Positions 1 through 5,058 of a stretch of DNA of 5,058 nucleotides are shown here, piece by piece. The stretch covers positions 1 to 5,058 of the forward strand of contig JAPUHZ010000425.1 of NCBI GenBank assembly GCA_027297485.1, written 5' to 3'. The DNA is from Deltaproteobacteria bacterium (lineage in GTDB: Bacteria > Desulfobacterota_B > Binatia > UBA9968). The position numbers were made by a program, and so were the translations under genes. Numbering within the stretch: position 1 is the first letter of the stretch; every line of letters starts with the position of its first letter. The notes beneath the pieces are model-generated. The model ran no database searches, was not told the DNA's origin, and saw only the letters and a list, made by a program, of their open reading frames with translations.

Positions 1-1
1 C

Positions 2-184
2 GTGTTTGAGAAGAAGTTCGTGTTCGACCGCCTGATATTCTATACAGGGAAGAAAACACGATACCTCTATTTGTTTAAGAACAAACATGATCGAGGTGAA
101 AAAATAAACGAGATATTACAGGAGCTCTGCAGCAGAAAAGCAAGAACCTGGACTGCTAACGCAGATAAACCGACAATGGGCTAA
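2..184 (+). CDS. Unrecognised short ORF, possibly the 3' end of a gene cut by the window edge
   Basis: This frame is open from the left edge of the window to a TAA stop at 182-184 (60 codons if the GTG at base 2 is the start). The product is basic and rich in Lys, Arg, Phe and Tyr, and I recognise no domain in it. No upstream sequence is visible, so a ribosome binding site cannot be judged; the frame could equally be the tail of a longer gene. After the TAA the same frame stays open to a TAG at 278-280, which could mean a decayed gene with a nonsense mutation or could be chance. The stretch is visibly more AT-rich than the genes to its right, which would fit a gene remnant or foreign DNA. I consider it only weakly supported. 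Confidence 0.22.
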   Translation: MFEKKFVFDRLIFYTGKKTRYLYLFKNKHDRGEKINEILQELCSRKARTWTANADKPTMG

Positions 185-373
185 AAGAATGATTGTAAGG
201 CCTTTCCTTCAAACGCCCATTGGTCGAGGCTCTCGAAGAACTGGCATCTAAAAAAGCTTGACAATCTTGAAGATCAATAGAAAAAGGTCCAAACTAGGCT
301 AATAAATTCAGATTCTGTATTACTTTAAATCAACAGCCTTCGTGCAAGTGAGACAGCCAGAAATCAAGTTATA
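185..373. other. AT-rich stretch with no supported gene
   Basis: No frame here looks convincingly coding. A TTGACA hexamer lies at 258-263, but no TATAAT-like hexamer follows at 16-18 bases, so I do not call a promoter. A short frame at 199-261 reads GLSFKRPLVEALEELASKKA and ends in TGA. It resembles the helical C-terminus of a protein, but it is closed upstream by TAA at 196-198. It may be a decayed gene end or coincidence. Confidence 0.4.
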
Positions 374-408
374 TCGAACACGGGGTTTGAATCCCCGTGT
401 TCGGCCCA
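374..408 (+). other. Perfect palindrome laid out like a tRNA T-arm/acceptor minihelix ending in CCA
   Basis: The arms CGAACACGGGG (375-385) and CCCCGTGTTCG (393-403) are exact reverse complements around a 7-base loop, TTTGAAT (386-392); a T374-G404 wobble adds a twelfth pair. Read as a tRNA end, 381-385/393-397 is a 5-bp T-stem closed by G-C. The loop matches TTCRANN except for C56, which is T. Bases 398-404 are a 7-base acceptor 3' strand, C405 the discriminator base and 406-408 CCA. The 5' acceptor strand (374-380) abuts the T-stem directly, so the D and anticodon arms are missing. No T-tract follows, so an intrinsic terminator is unlikely. It could be a tRNA-derived palindrome, a protein-binding or repeat site, or a leader hairpin. 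The structure is certain; the interpretation is not. Confidence 0.5.
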
Positions 409-419
409 AGAGACGATCT

Positions 420-492
420 ATGGGGGAAGAGCTGCCGCTTCTCCCCTTTGGAAACCCCATCGGCTTTGTGCCCGCCTCAAGAGGCGGGGTTT
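420..492 (+). promoter_or_regulatory. Structured 5' leader of pal with competing inverted repeats
   Basis: Several pairings here are mutually exclusive. GAAG (426-429) can pair with CTTC (438-441), with flanking G and C runs extending the stem past a bulged T. ATGGGG (420-425) is the exact complement of CCCCAT (455-460). AAACCCC (452-458) is complementary to GGGGTTT at 486-492 and also to GGGGTTT at 382-388 in the upstream palindrome. TTCTCCC (439-445) is the exact complement of GGGAGAA (508-514), which contains the ribosome binding site of pal. This is the arrangement expected of a leader that switches translation, but no known riboswitch class is recognisable and no transcription start is defined. 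A regulatory role is inference. Confidence 0.3.
471..488 (+). promoter_or_regulatory. Stable GC-rich hairpin just before the pal start
   Basis: CCCGCCT (471-477) and AGGCGGG (482-488) form a perfect 7-bp, nearly all-GC stem around the tetraloop CAAG (478-481). The bases after it (GTTTACATTG) are not a T-run, so it is not a standard intrinsic terminator. It sits 30 bases before the chosen pal start. It competes with the alternative pairing of 486-492 with 452-458. It may shape translation or stabilise the mRNA 5' end. Confidence 0.45.
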
Positions 493-507
493 ACATTGAA
501 TAAAAAT

Positions 508-512
508 GGGAG
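508..512 (+). promoter_or_regulatory. Ribosome binding site that decides the pal start
   Basis: GGGAG lies five bases before the ATG at 518. The in-frame ATG at 506 has only an AT-rich, SD-less sequence before it. This favours initiation at 518, giving a shorter signal peptide with a compact basic start (M-V-H-R-W). The site is complementary to the pyrimidine tract at 439-445. Confidence 0.6.
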
Positions 513-517
513 AAAAG

Positions 518-1072
518 ATGGTTCATCGATGGAATGTATGGGTGCTTGTGTTGACATTCTCCGCCTTATTTATATTTACGGGATGTTCTTCGTTTTTCGC
601 TGCGTTTGAGTCCGATGCGCCCTCTTCATCAGCGGGGGAGCAGTCTGCCGATATGGTCGCAAACCCCACTTCTCCATCGACTAGGGAAGCGCTGCGTCGG
701 GGTCTGGCACCCGTTACCCCTCCTGGCAGTCCCTTAAAAGACCTCTATTTTGATTATGATAGCTATGATCTTCGTAGCGATGCTCGTGAGATCCTTAAGG
801 CCAATGCGAACTGGCTTGAGTCCAATCCGTCGGCCCGTATTGAAATCGAAGGCCACTGTGATGAGCGGGGAACTAACGAATTTAACTTGGCCCTGGGGGC
901 AAAGCGGGCACAGATCGCCAGGGATTATCTTGTCAACCTCGGGATTCCTGCGGACCTGCCTATCATAAGCTACGGGGAGGAAGCCCCTGTCTGCATGGAC
1001 CACACAAAAGAATGCTGGCAAAAGAACCGCCGTGTCCGTTTTGTCATTATCACTATCCTGCCAATATCCTAA
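518..1072 (+). CDS. pal: Peptidoglycan-associated lipoprotein Pal (OmpA-like C-terminal domain)
   Basis: Pal is an outer-membrane lipoprotein that binds peptidoglycan non-covalently and works with the Tol system in envelope constriction. Counting from the ATG at 518 (184 residues; an alternative ATG at 506 adds four), a hydrophobic signal segment ends in a lipobox F-T-G-C with the lipidated Cys at residue 23; Phe at -3 is less usual than Leu. A Ser/Pro/Thr-rich linker runs to about residue 72. The OmpA-like domain follows: DLYFDYDSYDL (75-85), GHCDERGT (112-119), NLALGAKRA (123-131) and QKNRRVRF (168-175). By analogy with OmpA, the Asp of CDERG and the Arg of AKRA bind the diaminopimelate of peptidoglycan. 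The length is typical for the family. The gene stands alone here: no tolB, tolQRA or cpoB is visible. It has a structured leader upstream and converges on the transporter genes downstream. Confidence 0.95.
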   Translation: MVHRWNVWVLVLTFSALFIFTGCSSFFAAFESDAPSSSAGEQSADMVANPTSPSTREALRRGLAPVTPPGSPLKDLYFDYDSYDLRSDAREILKANANWLESNPSARIEIEGHCDERGTNEFNLALGAKRAQIARDYLVNLGIPADLPIISYGEEAPVCMDHTKECWQKNRRVRFVIITILPIS

Positions 1073-1101
1073 CGCCCCAATCCTTTAGCCTTACTCAGGA
1101 C

Positions 1102-3675
1102 TCACTCATACCCTATGGCCGTCACGATAGGAGTAGAGGCGGCCTGTCTGGCCGGGATATAGCCCGCTAATAAACAGAGACCCACCGACAGGATGAGACA
1201 GAGAAAAGCCACTTCAAACGGGTAGTGGTATTGAAAGGTCCAGCCCGTAAGGATTTTCGTGTTATAAACCACATGGTGGTAGGACATGATCGTTCCGGCG
1301 GACACCCCAAGTACCCCTCCGATAAGCCCCATCCAACCCGCCTCCGCCAAAACCATCATCCGCAATTGGCGTTGGGTGGCCCCGATCGCCCGCAGAACTC
1401 CGATCTCACGTGTGCGATCCAGGACTGAAGCAAGGAGAGTATTGATCACGCTAAAAATGGCTACGACGACTGCTATGATCTCAACGGCATAGTTCACTCT
1501 AAAGGACTGTTCCATGATATCAATCACGGTCTCTCTGAGTTCCCTGTGGGTACTGACAAAAAGCTGATATTTTTCCCCATAATCTTCCTTGATCTTCTGA
1601 ATCACCGCCTCCTGATCCGCATCCGGGGCCAACCAGAGATCAAAGGCGTCTACCAGCCCATCGTGCCAAATTTTCTTATACAATGCCCGATCGATCAGGA
1701 CACTCCCAGCATCCGATGAATAGTCCACATAGACTCCAAGAACTTTGAAAGAGATGAGCCCTGATGGCGTGGGGAGCTGAATGGTATCTCCCGATCCCTT
1801 GCCGAACTTGCTTTGAAAGTTCTCGCTCACAATCACTCCCTCACCGGCTGCCATTTCCCTTAGGGCCCTTTTCCCCTCCCCCTCTACCATCGGCAGCTTA
1901 CGGACCCCCGCAGAGTCTTGGGCGGAAAAAGACTCTATGAGAATCGGTCTTCCCTCGTAAGTGGAACGGATCAAACGATAAAGGTCAACGAGTTCAACTC
2001 CGGATATCTCTTTCATTCCGGCTGCCAGATCTTCTTTTAGAGCCACGTTCGTGGGACCAGCCGTTCTGGTGCCTGAGCTCACAATGAGATCTGCAGTCAC
2101 CATCTGATCTACCCACGAAAGCAGCGACCCACGCACGCTGTGAACAAACGCCGCAATAGTAAAGATTGCAGCCAGGCTGATCATAATCGTGGCCACCGTG
2201 ATCCCGGAGCGAATCGGGTTCCGACACAGACCATCGAAAGCAAGTCGCGACTCGTTCCAGGATAAAAAGGATAAACACCGCCGAAGAACCTTGACCCAGC
2301 CGAGGACAAAGAGTGGAGAGAGAAAGGATAGACCAAGCAAAAAAATCAGCATGGCCACCACCCCAACAGTAAATTTCCCAACTCCTCCCAAAGCAACGGG
2401 GAAAAAAAACATAACCAAGGGGGAAAAAAGGAGGAGAAGAAAACCCAGAACGGATGCACGAGAGGAGATCAACTGAAATCTAGGGGTCCAGGCCGCCTGC
2501 CGGGCGCTCTCCACGGGCGTCACTTGGGTGGCCTCCCAGGCGGGGTGAAGGGCAGCCAGAATCGACACCCCCAAACCACTTCCGAGGGCAAGCCAAAACT
2601 CCTGCAAGGTTAGCGTGGCCTTTGCCAGATCAACCTGGAGGAAAAGGTTGCTTACGGTCCGTCCCACGGAAAGGAGAGCCCCTTGGGCCAAGAGGACTCC
2701 GACCAAGACCCCGGCCAGAGACCCCAAGAGGGCAATGACCAGAGCCTCTGACATAAAGAGTATGAGAATGTCCCGTCGTAGTATCCCCAGACAACGCAGG
2801 GTCCCAATCTCTCGTTTTCTCTGAATCACAGAGACAGAAACCGTGTTGTAGATGAGGAAAAAGCCGACAAACAGCGCAATCAGACTCACAAAGAAAAGCC
2901 CGACACGAAAAGAGGTGAGCAGCGACTCAATCTGTTCTCCCCTCTCGCTCGGTCGCTGTACTTGAGCAGCGCCATTCAATCGCCTCCCTAGTCTCTCTTT
3001 TACTATCTCTATCTTTTCCCCTTCCTCAATCGTCAGATCCACGATATCGAGCTTCCCCTCCTTGCCAAAGGCCATCTGGGCAACCGGTAAATCCATTAAA
3101 GCAAAGCTTCCCCCGAAGACCTTGGCCGTACCCTGCTCTTTCAGTAGTGCCCGCACGGTATACTTTCGAATCCCCTCGCTCGTGGCCAGAGTGATTTGGG
3201 ATCCCGGGGTGAAGCCAAGCCGGCGGGAGAGCGATTCTGTCAGGGCAATGGAATCAGGCTGGGCGATAAAACTGAGGGCATCGTCGAAGCTGAAAGGAGT
3301 CCCTACAAACTCGTGCTCTCGGATGGAGAAATCGGTGAGGAGATCAACCCCGTAAACAAAGAGCCTCTCCCCCTTGAAACCCACTACGGGGAAAAACCCC
3401 TCGACTGCCGCCACGGCATCCTTAACGCCGTGAGTATCGCGGATAACCGGAAAGAGTGATTCCCTGACTCCACTCTCACCGTTCGCCACCTGAAGCACTG
3501 CCTTGCCCGCAACCAGCTCGATGGTCCGTTGAAAAGAGCCCATCAGGGTGCGGTTGACCATGGCAATCGCGACGATGACCGCAACGCCGAGGACAATCCC
3601 TAAAAAAGTGAGGCAGGTGCGCAACCGGTGGCGCTGAACATGACGCCAGGTAAGAAACCGCAAGAGTCGAACCAC
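1102..3675 (-). CDS. ABC transporter permease with two FtsX/MacB-type halves (YbbP-like)
   Basis: This is the inner-membrane permease of a type VII (MacB/LolCE/FtsX) ABC exporter. The 857 residues hold a duplicated unit. The first half has a TM at about 21-42, a MacB-like periplasmic core to about 255, then TMs near 258-280, 304-332 and 358-378. Two linking TMs lie at about 407-429 and 433-458. The second half has a TM at 491-512, a second periplasmic region, and TMs near 730-752, 777-797 and 820-841. The FtsX cytoplasmic motif occurs twice: RKREIGTLRCLGI (286-298) and DRTREIGVLRAIGA (753-766). The ten-TM fused layout is that of YbbP and resembles LolC and LolE joined in one chain. Translation starts at GTG, whose G is the last base of the ATPase stop (TAGTG on the minus strand); a GAAGGGG ten bases upstream is the likely ribosome binding site. 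Substrate unknown; no adaptor protein is nearby. Confidence 0.9.
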   Translation of the reverse strand: MVRLLRFLTWRHVQRHRLRTCLTFLGIVLGVAVIVAIAMVNRTLMGSFQRTIELVAGKAVLQVANGESGVRESLFPVIRDTHGVKDAVAAVEGFFPVVGFKGERLFVYGVDLLTDFSIREHEFVGTPFSFDDALSFIAQPDSIALTESLSRRLGFTPGSQITLATSEGIRKYTVRALLKEQGTAKVFGGSFALMDLPVAQMAFGKEGKLDIVDLTIEEGEKIEIVKERLGRRLNGAAQVQRPSERGEQIESLLTSFRVGLFFVSLIALFVGFFLIYNTVSVSVIQRKREIGTLRCLGILRRDILILFMSEALVIALLGSLAGVLVGVLLAQGALLSVGRTVSNLFLQVDLAKATLTLQEFWLALGSGLGVSILAALHPAWEATQVTPVESARQAAWTPRFQLISSRASVLGFLLLLFSPLVMFFFPVALGGVGKFTVGVVAMLIFLLGLSFLSPLFVLGWVKVLRRCLSFLSWNESRLAFDGLCRNPIRSGITVATIMISLAAIFTIAAFVHSVRGSLLSWVDQMVTADLIVSSGTRTAGPTNVALKEDLAAGMKEISGVELVDLYRLIRSTYEGRPILIESFSAQDSAGVRKLPMVEGEGKRALREMAAGEGVIVSENFQSKFGKGSGDTIQLPTPSGLISFKVLGVYVDYSSDAGSVLIDRALYKKIWHDGLVDAFDLWLAPDADQEAVIQKIKEDYGEKYQLFVSTHRELRETVIDIMEQSFRVNYAVEIIAVVVAIFSVINTLLASVLDRTREIGVLRAIGATQRQLRMMVLAEAGWMGLIGGVLGVSAGTIMSYHHVVYNTKILTGWTFQYHYPFEVAFLCLILSVGLCLLAGYIPARQAASTPIVTAIGYE

Positions 3676-4349
3676 TAGGACTTTTCCCCTTCTATCACAC
3701 CGTCTCTCAGGTAGATGATGCGATGGCCGTGCCCAGCAGCCTCTCGGTTGTGGGTCACCATGACCACCGTGCAGCCCTCCTCCCGGTTGATACGGCGGAT
3801 TAGTTCCAGGATCGCCTTACCGCTCTTGGAGTCGAGGTTCCCGGTGGGCTCATCGGCTAGGAGAATCGGGGGATTAAAGGCCAATGCCCGGGCAATAGCA
3901 AGGCGCTGTATCTCGCCCCCGGACAGCTCTTCCGGGAGGTGACCCCGGCGAGCCTCCAGGCCAACCCGTTCTAAGAGTACTTCCGCTCGGGTATTAGCAG
4001 GCGCCGTAGGTCGGCCATCAAGAATCAAAGGCAGCATGACATTCTCAACGGCCGTCAGCGTGGGGAGGAGATTAAAAAACTGAAATATGAAACCGATCTT
4101 GCTGCGTCTGAGAAGAGTCACCTCATCGTCCGGCATCTGGGAGATAATTCGTCCCTCTACCAACACCTCTCCCCGGGTAGGCCGATCCAATCCACCGATG
4201 AGGTGGAGGAGGGTGCTTTTCCCCGATCCGCTGGGACCCATAATGACTGCAAATTCTCCCTTCCGGACATCCAACGAGACCCCCCCCAGGGCGGTGATCT
4301 CGTTTCTCCCCTGTCTGTAGACCTTGTGGACATTGATCGAACGAATCAT
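3675..4349 (-). CDS. ABC transporter ATP-binding protein (LolD/MacB/YbbA family)
   Basis: This cytoplasmic ATPase powers the permease encoded immediately downstream. All nucleotide-binding motifs are intact in 224 residues, the normal length for LolD/YbbA proteins: Walker A GPSGSGKST (38-46), Q-loop Gln90 in FQFFNLLP, signature LSGGEIQRLAIARAL (142-156), Walker B ILLADEP (162-168) with catalytic Glu167, D-loop NLD (171-173) and switch His200 in VTHN. The Gln-Phe-Phe-Asn-Leu-Leu segment is typical of the LolD/MacB branch. The stop overlaps the permease start by one base, which implies translational coupling. The chosen ATG gives the usual N-terminus (MIRSINVHKVYRQG) but has only a weak Shine-Dalgarno sequence (CAGG), and that lies inside the terminal repeat of the element at 4353-4626. 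No native promoter is visible. Family assignment is secure; substrate is not. Confidence 0.93.
   Translation of the reverse strand: MIRSINVHKVYRQGRNEITALGGVSLDVRKGEFAVIMGPSGSGKSTLLHLIGGLDRPTRGEVLVEGRIISQMPDDEVTLLRRSKIGFIFQFFNLLPTLTAVENVMLPLILDGRPTAPANTRAEVLLERVGLEARRGHLPEELSGGEIQRLAIARALAFNPPILLADEPTGNLDSKSGKAILELIRRINREEGCTVVMVTHNREAAGHGHRIIYLRDGVIEGEKS
3686..3692 (-). promoter_or_regulatory. Likely ribosome binding site for the GTG-started permease
   Basis: On the minus strand GAAGGGG lies ten bases before the GTG at 3675-3673, inside the last codons of the ATPase gene. The spacing is slightly long. Together with the TAGTG stop/start overlap it supports the GTG as the real start and re-initiation by terminating ribosomes. 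Confidence 0.5.
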
Positions 4350-4352
4350 AGA

Positions 4353-4379
4353 CAGCCTGCTGAAAAAAGCCCACCTGCC
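4353..4379 (+). repeat. Left terminal inverted repeat of the element
   Basis: This arm starts four bases from the ATPase start codon on the opposite strand. It carries the A-run 4363-4368 and supplies the CAGG that serves as the ATPase's only Shine-Dalgarno-like sequence. Its last nine bases, CCACCTGCC, also pair perfectly with 4512-4520 inside the element. Confidence 0.5.
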
Positions 4380-4553
4380 ATTAGCCTGCCTGGGAGTCTC
4401 TTTACGGTCCGATGCAATACAGTCGTCTTACGCTCGCCAAATAGCTGATGGCATCTTTGAGGTACGCTTAAACTTCCTCGTTCGGTGCATCGGTCCTTCA
4501 AGACACCCCCAGGCAGGTGGTTAAGATGGTTGCGCTCGACCGTCTCGCTCCAA

Positions 4554-4570
4554 CGTACTTCTTCAGTACG
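4554..4570. repeat. Small perfect hairpin inside the repeat element
   Basis: CGTACT (4554-4559) and AGTACG (4565-4570) are exact complements around the five-base loop TCTTC. It has no T-run on either strand and so does not act as a terminator by sequence. It is best read as part of the folded structure of the surrounding element. Confidence 0.5.
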
Positions 4571-4599
4571 CCTCCGCTCGCCGGTTCTTCGCGCGCCTT

Positions 4600-4626
4600 G
4601 CATCTGGGACCTTTTTGACCAGTCTG
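4600..4626 (-). repeat. Right terminal inverted repeat of the element
   Basis: Read on the minus strand this arm begins CAGACTGGTCAAAAAGG and matches the left arm at 15 of its first 20 positions. It lies 40 bases beyond the stop codon of the DUF309 gene. Any transcript running from that gene towards the ABC transporter must cross it. Confidence 0.5.
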
Positions 4627-4635
4627 GGATCAGAA

Positions 4636-4648
4636 GTGTTTTCAACAC
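4636..4648. repeat. Short inverted repeat after the DUF309 gene
   Basis: GTGTT (4636-4640) and AACAC (4644-4648) pair around TTC. On the minus strand the structure lies about 20 bases past the DUF309 stop. The stem is AT-rich and only TTCT follows, so it is at best a weak terminator. Confidence 0.25.
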
Positions 4649-4666
4649 CCTCATTGGGAACCGTCT

Positions 4667-5047
4667 CTAAGAGGTGAGGGAAAGGACCGGCACGTCCAAC
4701 CCCGGAGGCCCCTCTCTTGTTCGATAGGCAACCTCGATCTCTTTCAAGTTACCCTTGACCCCTTGGATGAAGGAATCCAGGTTGACTCCAAGGTGCATCG
4801 GGGGATAGACCACAAGCTTTTCCAATCCCGAACGCCAGAGTTTAATCGCCCCGATGAGAACCCCCTGCTCCCACTTAAAATAGCCTGCGGCAATCTGGAT
4901 AATCCCCTGATAGAACCCCCGGTCCTTGCCGTGTTCCTCCAGCCAGATCTCTTCCAAGGTCTCATGACACTCGAAGAAAAGACCCCGGTTGAACTCTTCG
5001 ATCCCTTTCAGCAGGCGTGGATCGTACTCAGCTTCCATCAATTTCAC
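4667..5047 (-). CDS. DUF309 domain-containing protein
   Basis: This is a small soluble, mostly helical protein of a family with no settled function. The DUF309 hallmark is clear: FNRGLFFECHETLEEIW (residues 19-35) with the conserved His28-Glu29 and Glu32-Glu33, followed by RGFYQGIIQIAAGYFKW (43-59). The conserved His and Glu residues could form a polar or metal-binding site, which is inference. A second helical part, rich in Leu and Lys, covers about 62-108 and the C-terminus is short; 126 residues is a normal length. The start is ambiguous: GTG (5047-5045), TTG (5041-5039) and ATG (5038-5036) are all in frame behind AAGGA. The spacing to GTG is only two bases, to TTG eight and to ATG eleven, so initiation at TTG or ATG is plausible. 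The gene is co-directional with the ABC transporter but separated from it by 317 bases holding the repeat element. Confidence 0.88.
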   Translation of the reverse strand: MKLMEAEYDPRLLKGIEEFNRGLFFECHETLEEIWLEEHGKDRGFYQGIIQIAAGYFKWEQGVLIGAIKLWRSGLEKLVVYPPMHLGVNLDSFIQGVKGNLKEIEVAYRTREGPPGLDVPVLSLTS

Positions 5048-5058
5048 TATCCTTTATA

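Larger units (their letters stand above)
4353..4626. repeat. Putative non-coding repeat element (MITE-like) with imperfect terminal inverted repeats
   Basis: The left end begins CAGCCTGCTGAAAAAAGCCC (4353-4372). The reverse complement of the right end (4600-4626) begins CAGACTGGTCAAAAAGGTCC. The first 20 positions match at 15, and with a one-base gap the next nine match at seven. Between them are further inverted repeats: CCCAGGCAGGTGG (4508-4520) pairs with CCTGCCTGGG (4385-4394) or CCACCTGCC (4371-4379), and CGTACT/AGTACG form a hairpin at 4554-4570. CGCTCGCC occurs twice (4431-4438, 4575-4582), as do GTACGC and TGCATC in the same order. No frame encodes a recognisable protein or transposase. 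The end motif (CTTTTTnnnCAGnCTG) resembles dispersed intergenic repeats I know from Desulfobacterota-like genomes, but copy number cannot be seen here. ATCA flanks both sides (4345-4348, 4629-4632), a possible but weak target duplication. Confidence 0.55.

Noticed and set aside
70..85. TTTGTT-TAAG-AACAAA hairpin as a regulatory element
   Set aside because: A 6-bp AT-rich stem within an AT-rich stretch is expected by chance and has no T-run or neighbouring signal.
258..286. TTGACA as the -35 box of a pal promoter
   Set aside because: No acceptable -10 hexamer occurs at 15-19 bases downstream.
374..408. Complete tRNA gene ending at 408
   Set aside because: Upstream bases do not form an anticodon stem at the expected position, and no CCGAACA acceptor 5' strand occurs about 70 bases upstream.
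471..500. Intrinsic terminator before pal
   Set aside because: The strong stem is followed by GTTTACATTG rather than a T-run.
551..579. TTGACA followed by AT-rich sequence as a promoter
   Set aside because: It lies inside the pal signal-peptide codons, and the hexamer at 17-base spacing (ATTTAC) is a poor -10.
734..1021. Antisense open frame within pal
   Set aside because: It lies opposite the conserved OmpA domain, so it is a codon-usage shadow.
1073..1101. Bidirectional terminator between the convergent pal and permease genes
   Set aside because: The 29-base gap holds no inverted repeat of useful length and no T-run.
4346..4654. A 102-codon minus-strand frame and overlapping plus-strand frames across the repeat element
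   Set aside because: The translation is low in hydrophobic core residues, very Arg-rich, overlaps the ATPase start and lies in structured repeat sequence; no domain is recognisable and no ribosome binding site is evident.

Overview
The window looks like chromosomal DNA of a Gram-negative (diderm) bacterium, most likely from the Desulfobacterota ('Deltaproteobacteria') or a related deep-branching lineage. The reasons are an outer-membrane Pal lipoprotein with the GHCDERGT and CWQKNRR motif variants I associate with those groups, a LolCDE/YbbAP-type ABC exporter, and a DUF309 protein. This placement is inference from motif style.

Layout. Bases 1-373 are AT-rich and poorly coding, with one short unrecognised reading frame (2-184). 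Bases 374-505 form a leader dense in inverted repeats. It includes a perfect palindrome at 374-404 that, with the following CCA, has the layout of a tRNA T-arm/acceptor minihelix. A pyrimidine tract further on is complementary to the next gene's Shine-Dalgarno sequence. Then come pal (518-1072, + strand) and, convergent with it after a 29-base gap, an ABC transporter on the minus strand: a 224-residue ATPase (3675-4349) whose TAG stop overlaps the GTG start of an 857-residue permease with two FtsX/MacB-type halves (1102-3675). Bases 4353-4626, directly upstream of the ATPase start codon, look like a short non-coding repeat element with imperfect terminal inverted repeats. A complete DUF309 gene (4667-5047, minus strand) reaches almost to the window edge.

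How the genes relate. Pal tethers the outer membrane to peptidoglycan. The ATPase and permease form a complete one-ATPase, fused-permease exporter of the family that moves lipoproteins, lipids or small molecules out of the inner membrane. No membrane-fusion protein or outer-membrane partner is present, so the substrate is open. The DUF309 gene is co-directional with the transporter, but the repeat element lies between them, so they may not share a transcript.

The protein-coding content is ordinary. The parts worth a second look are the structured pal leader and the repeat element abutting the ATPase start. I do not see evidence for a new multi-gene system here.
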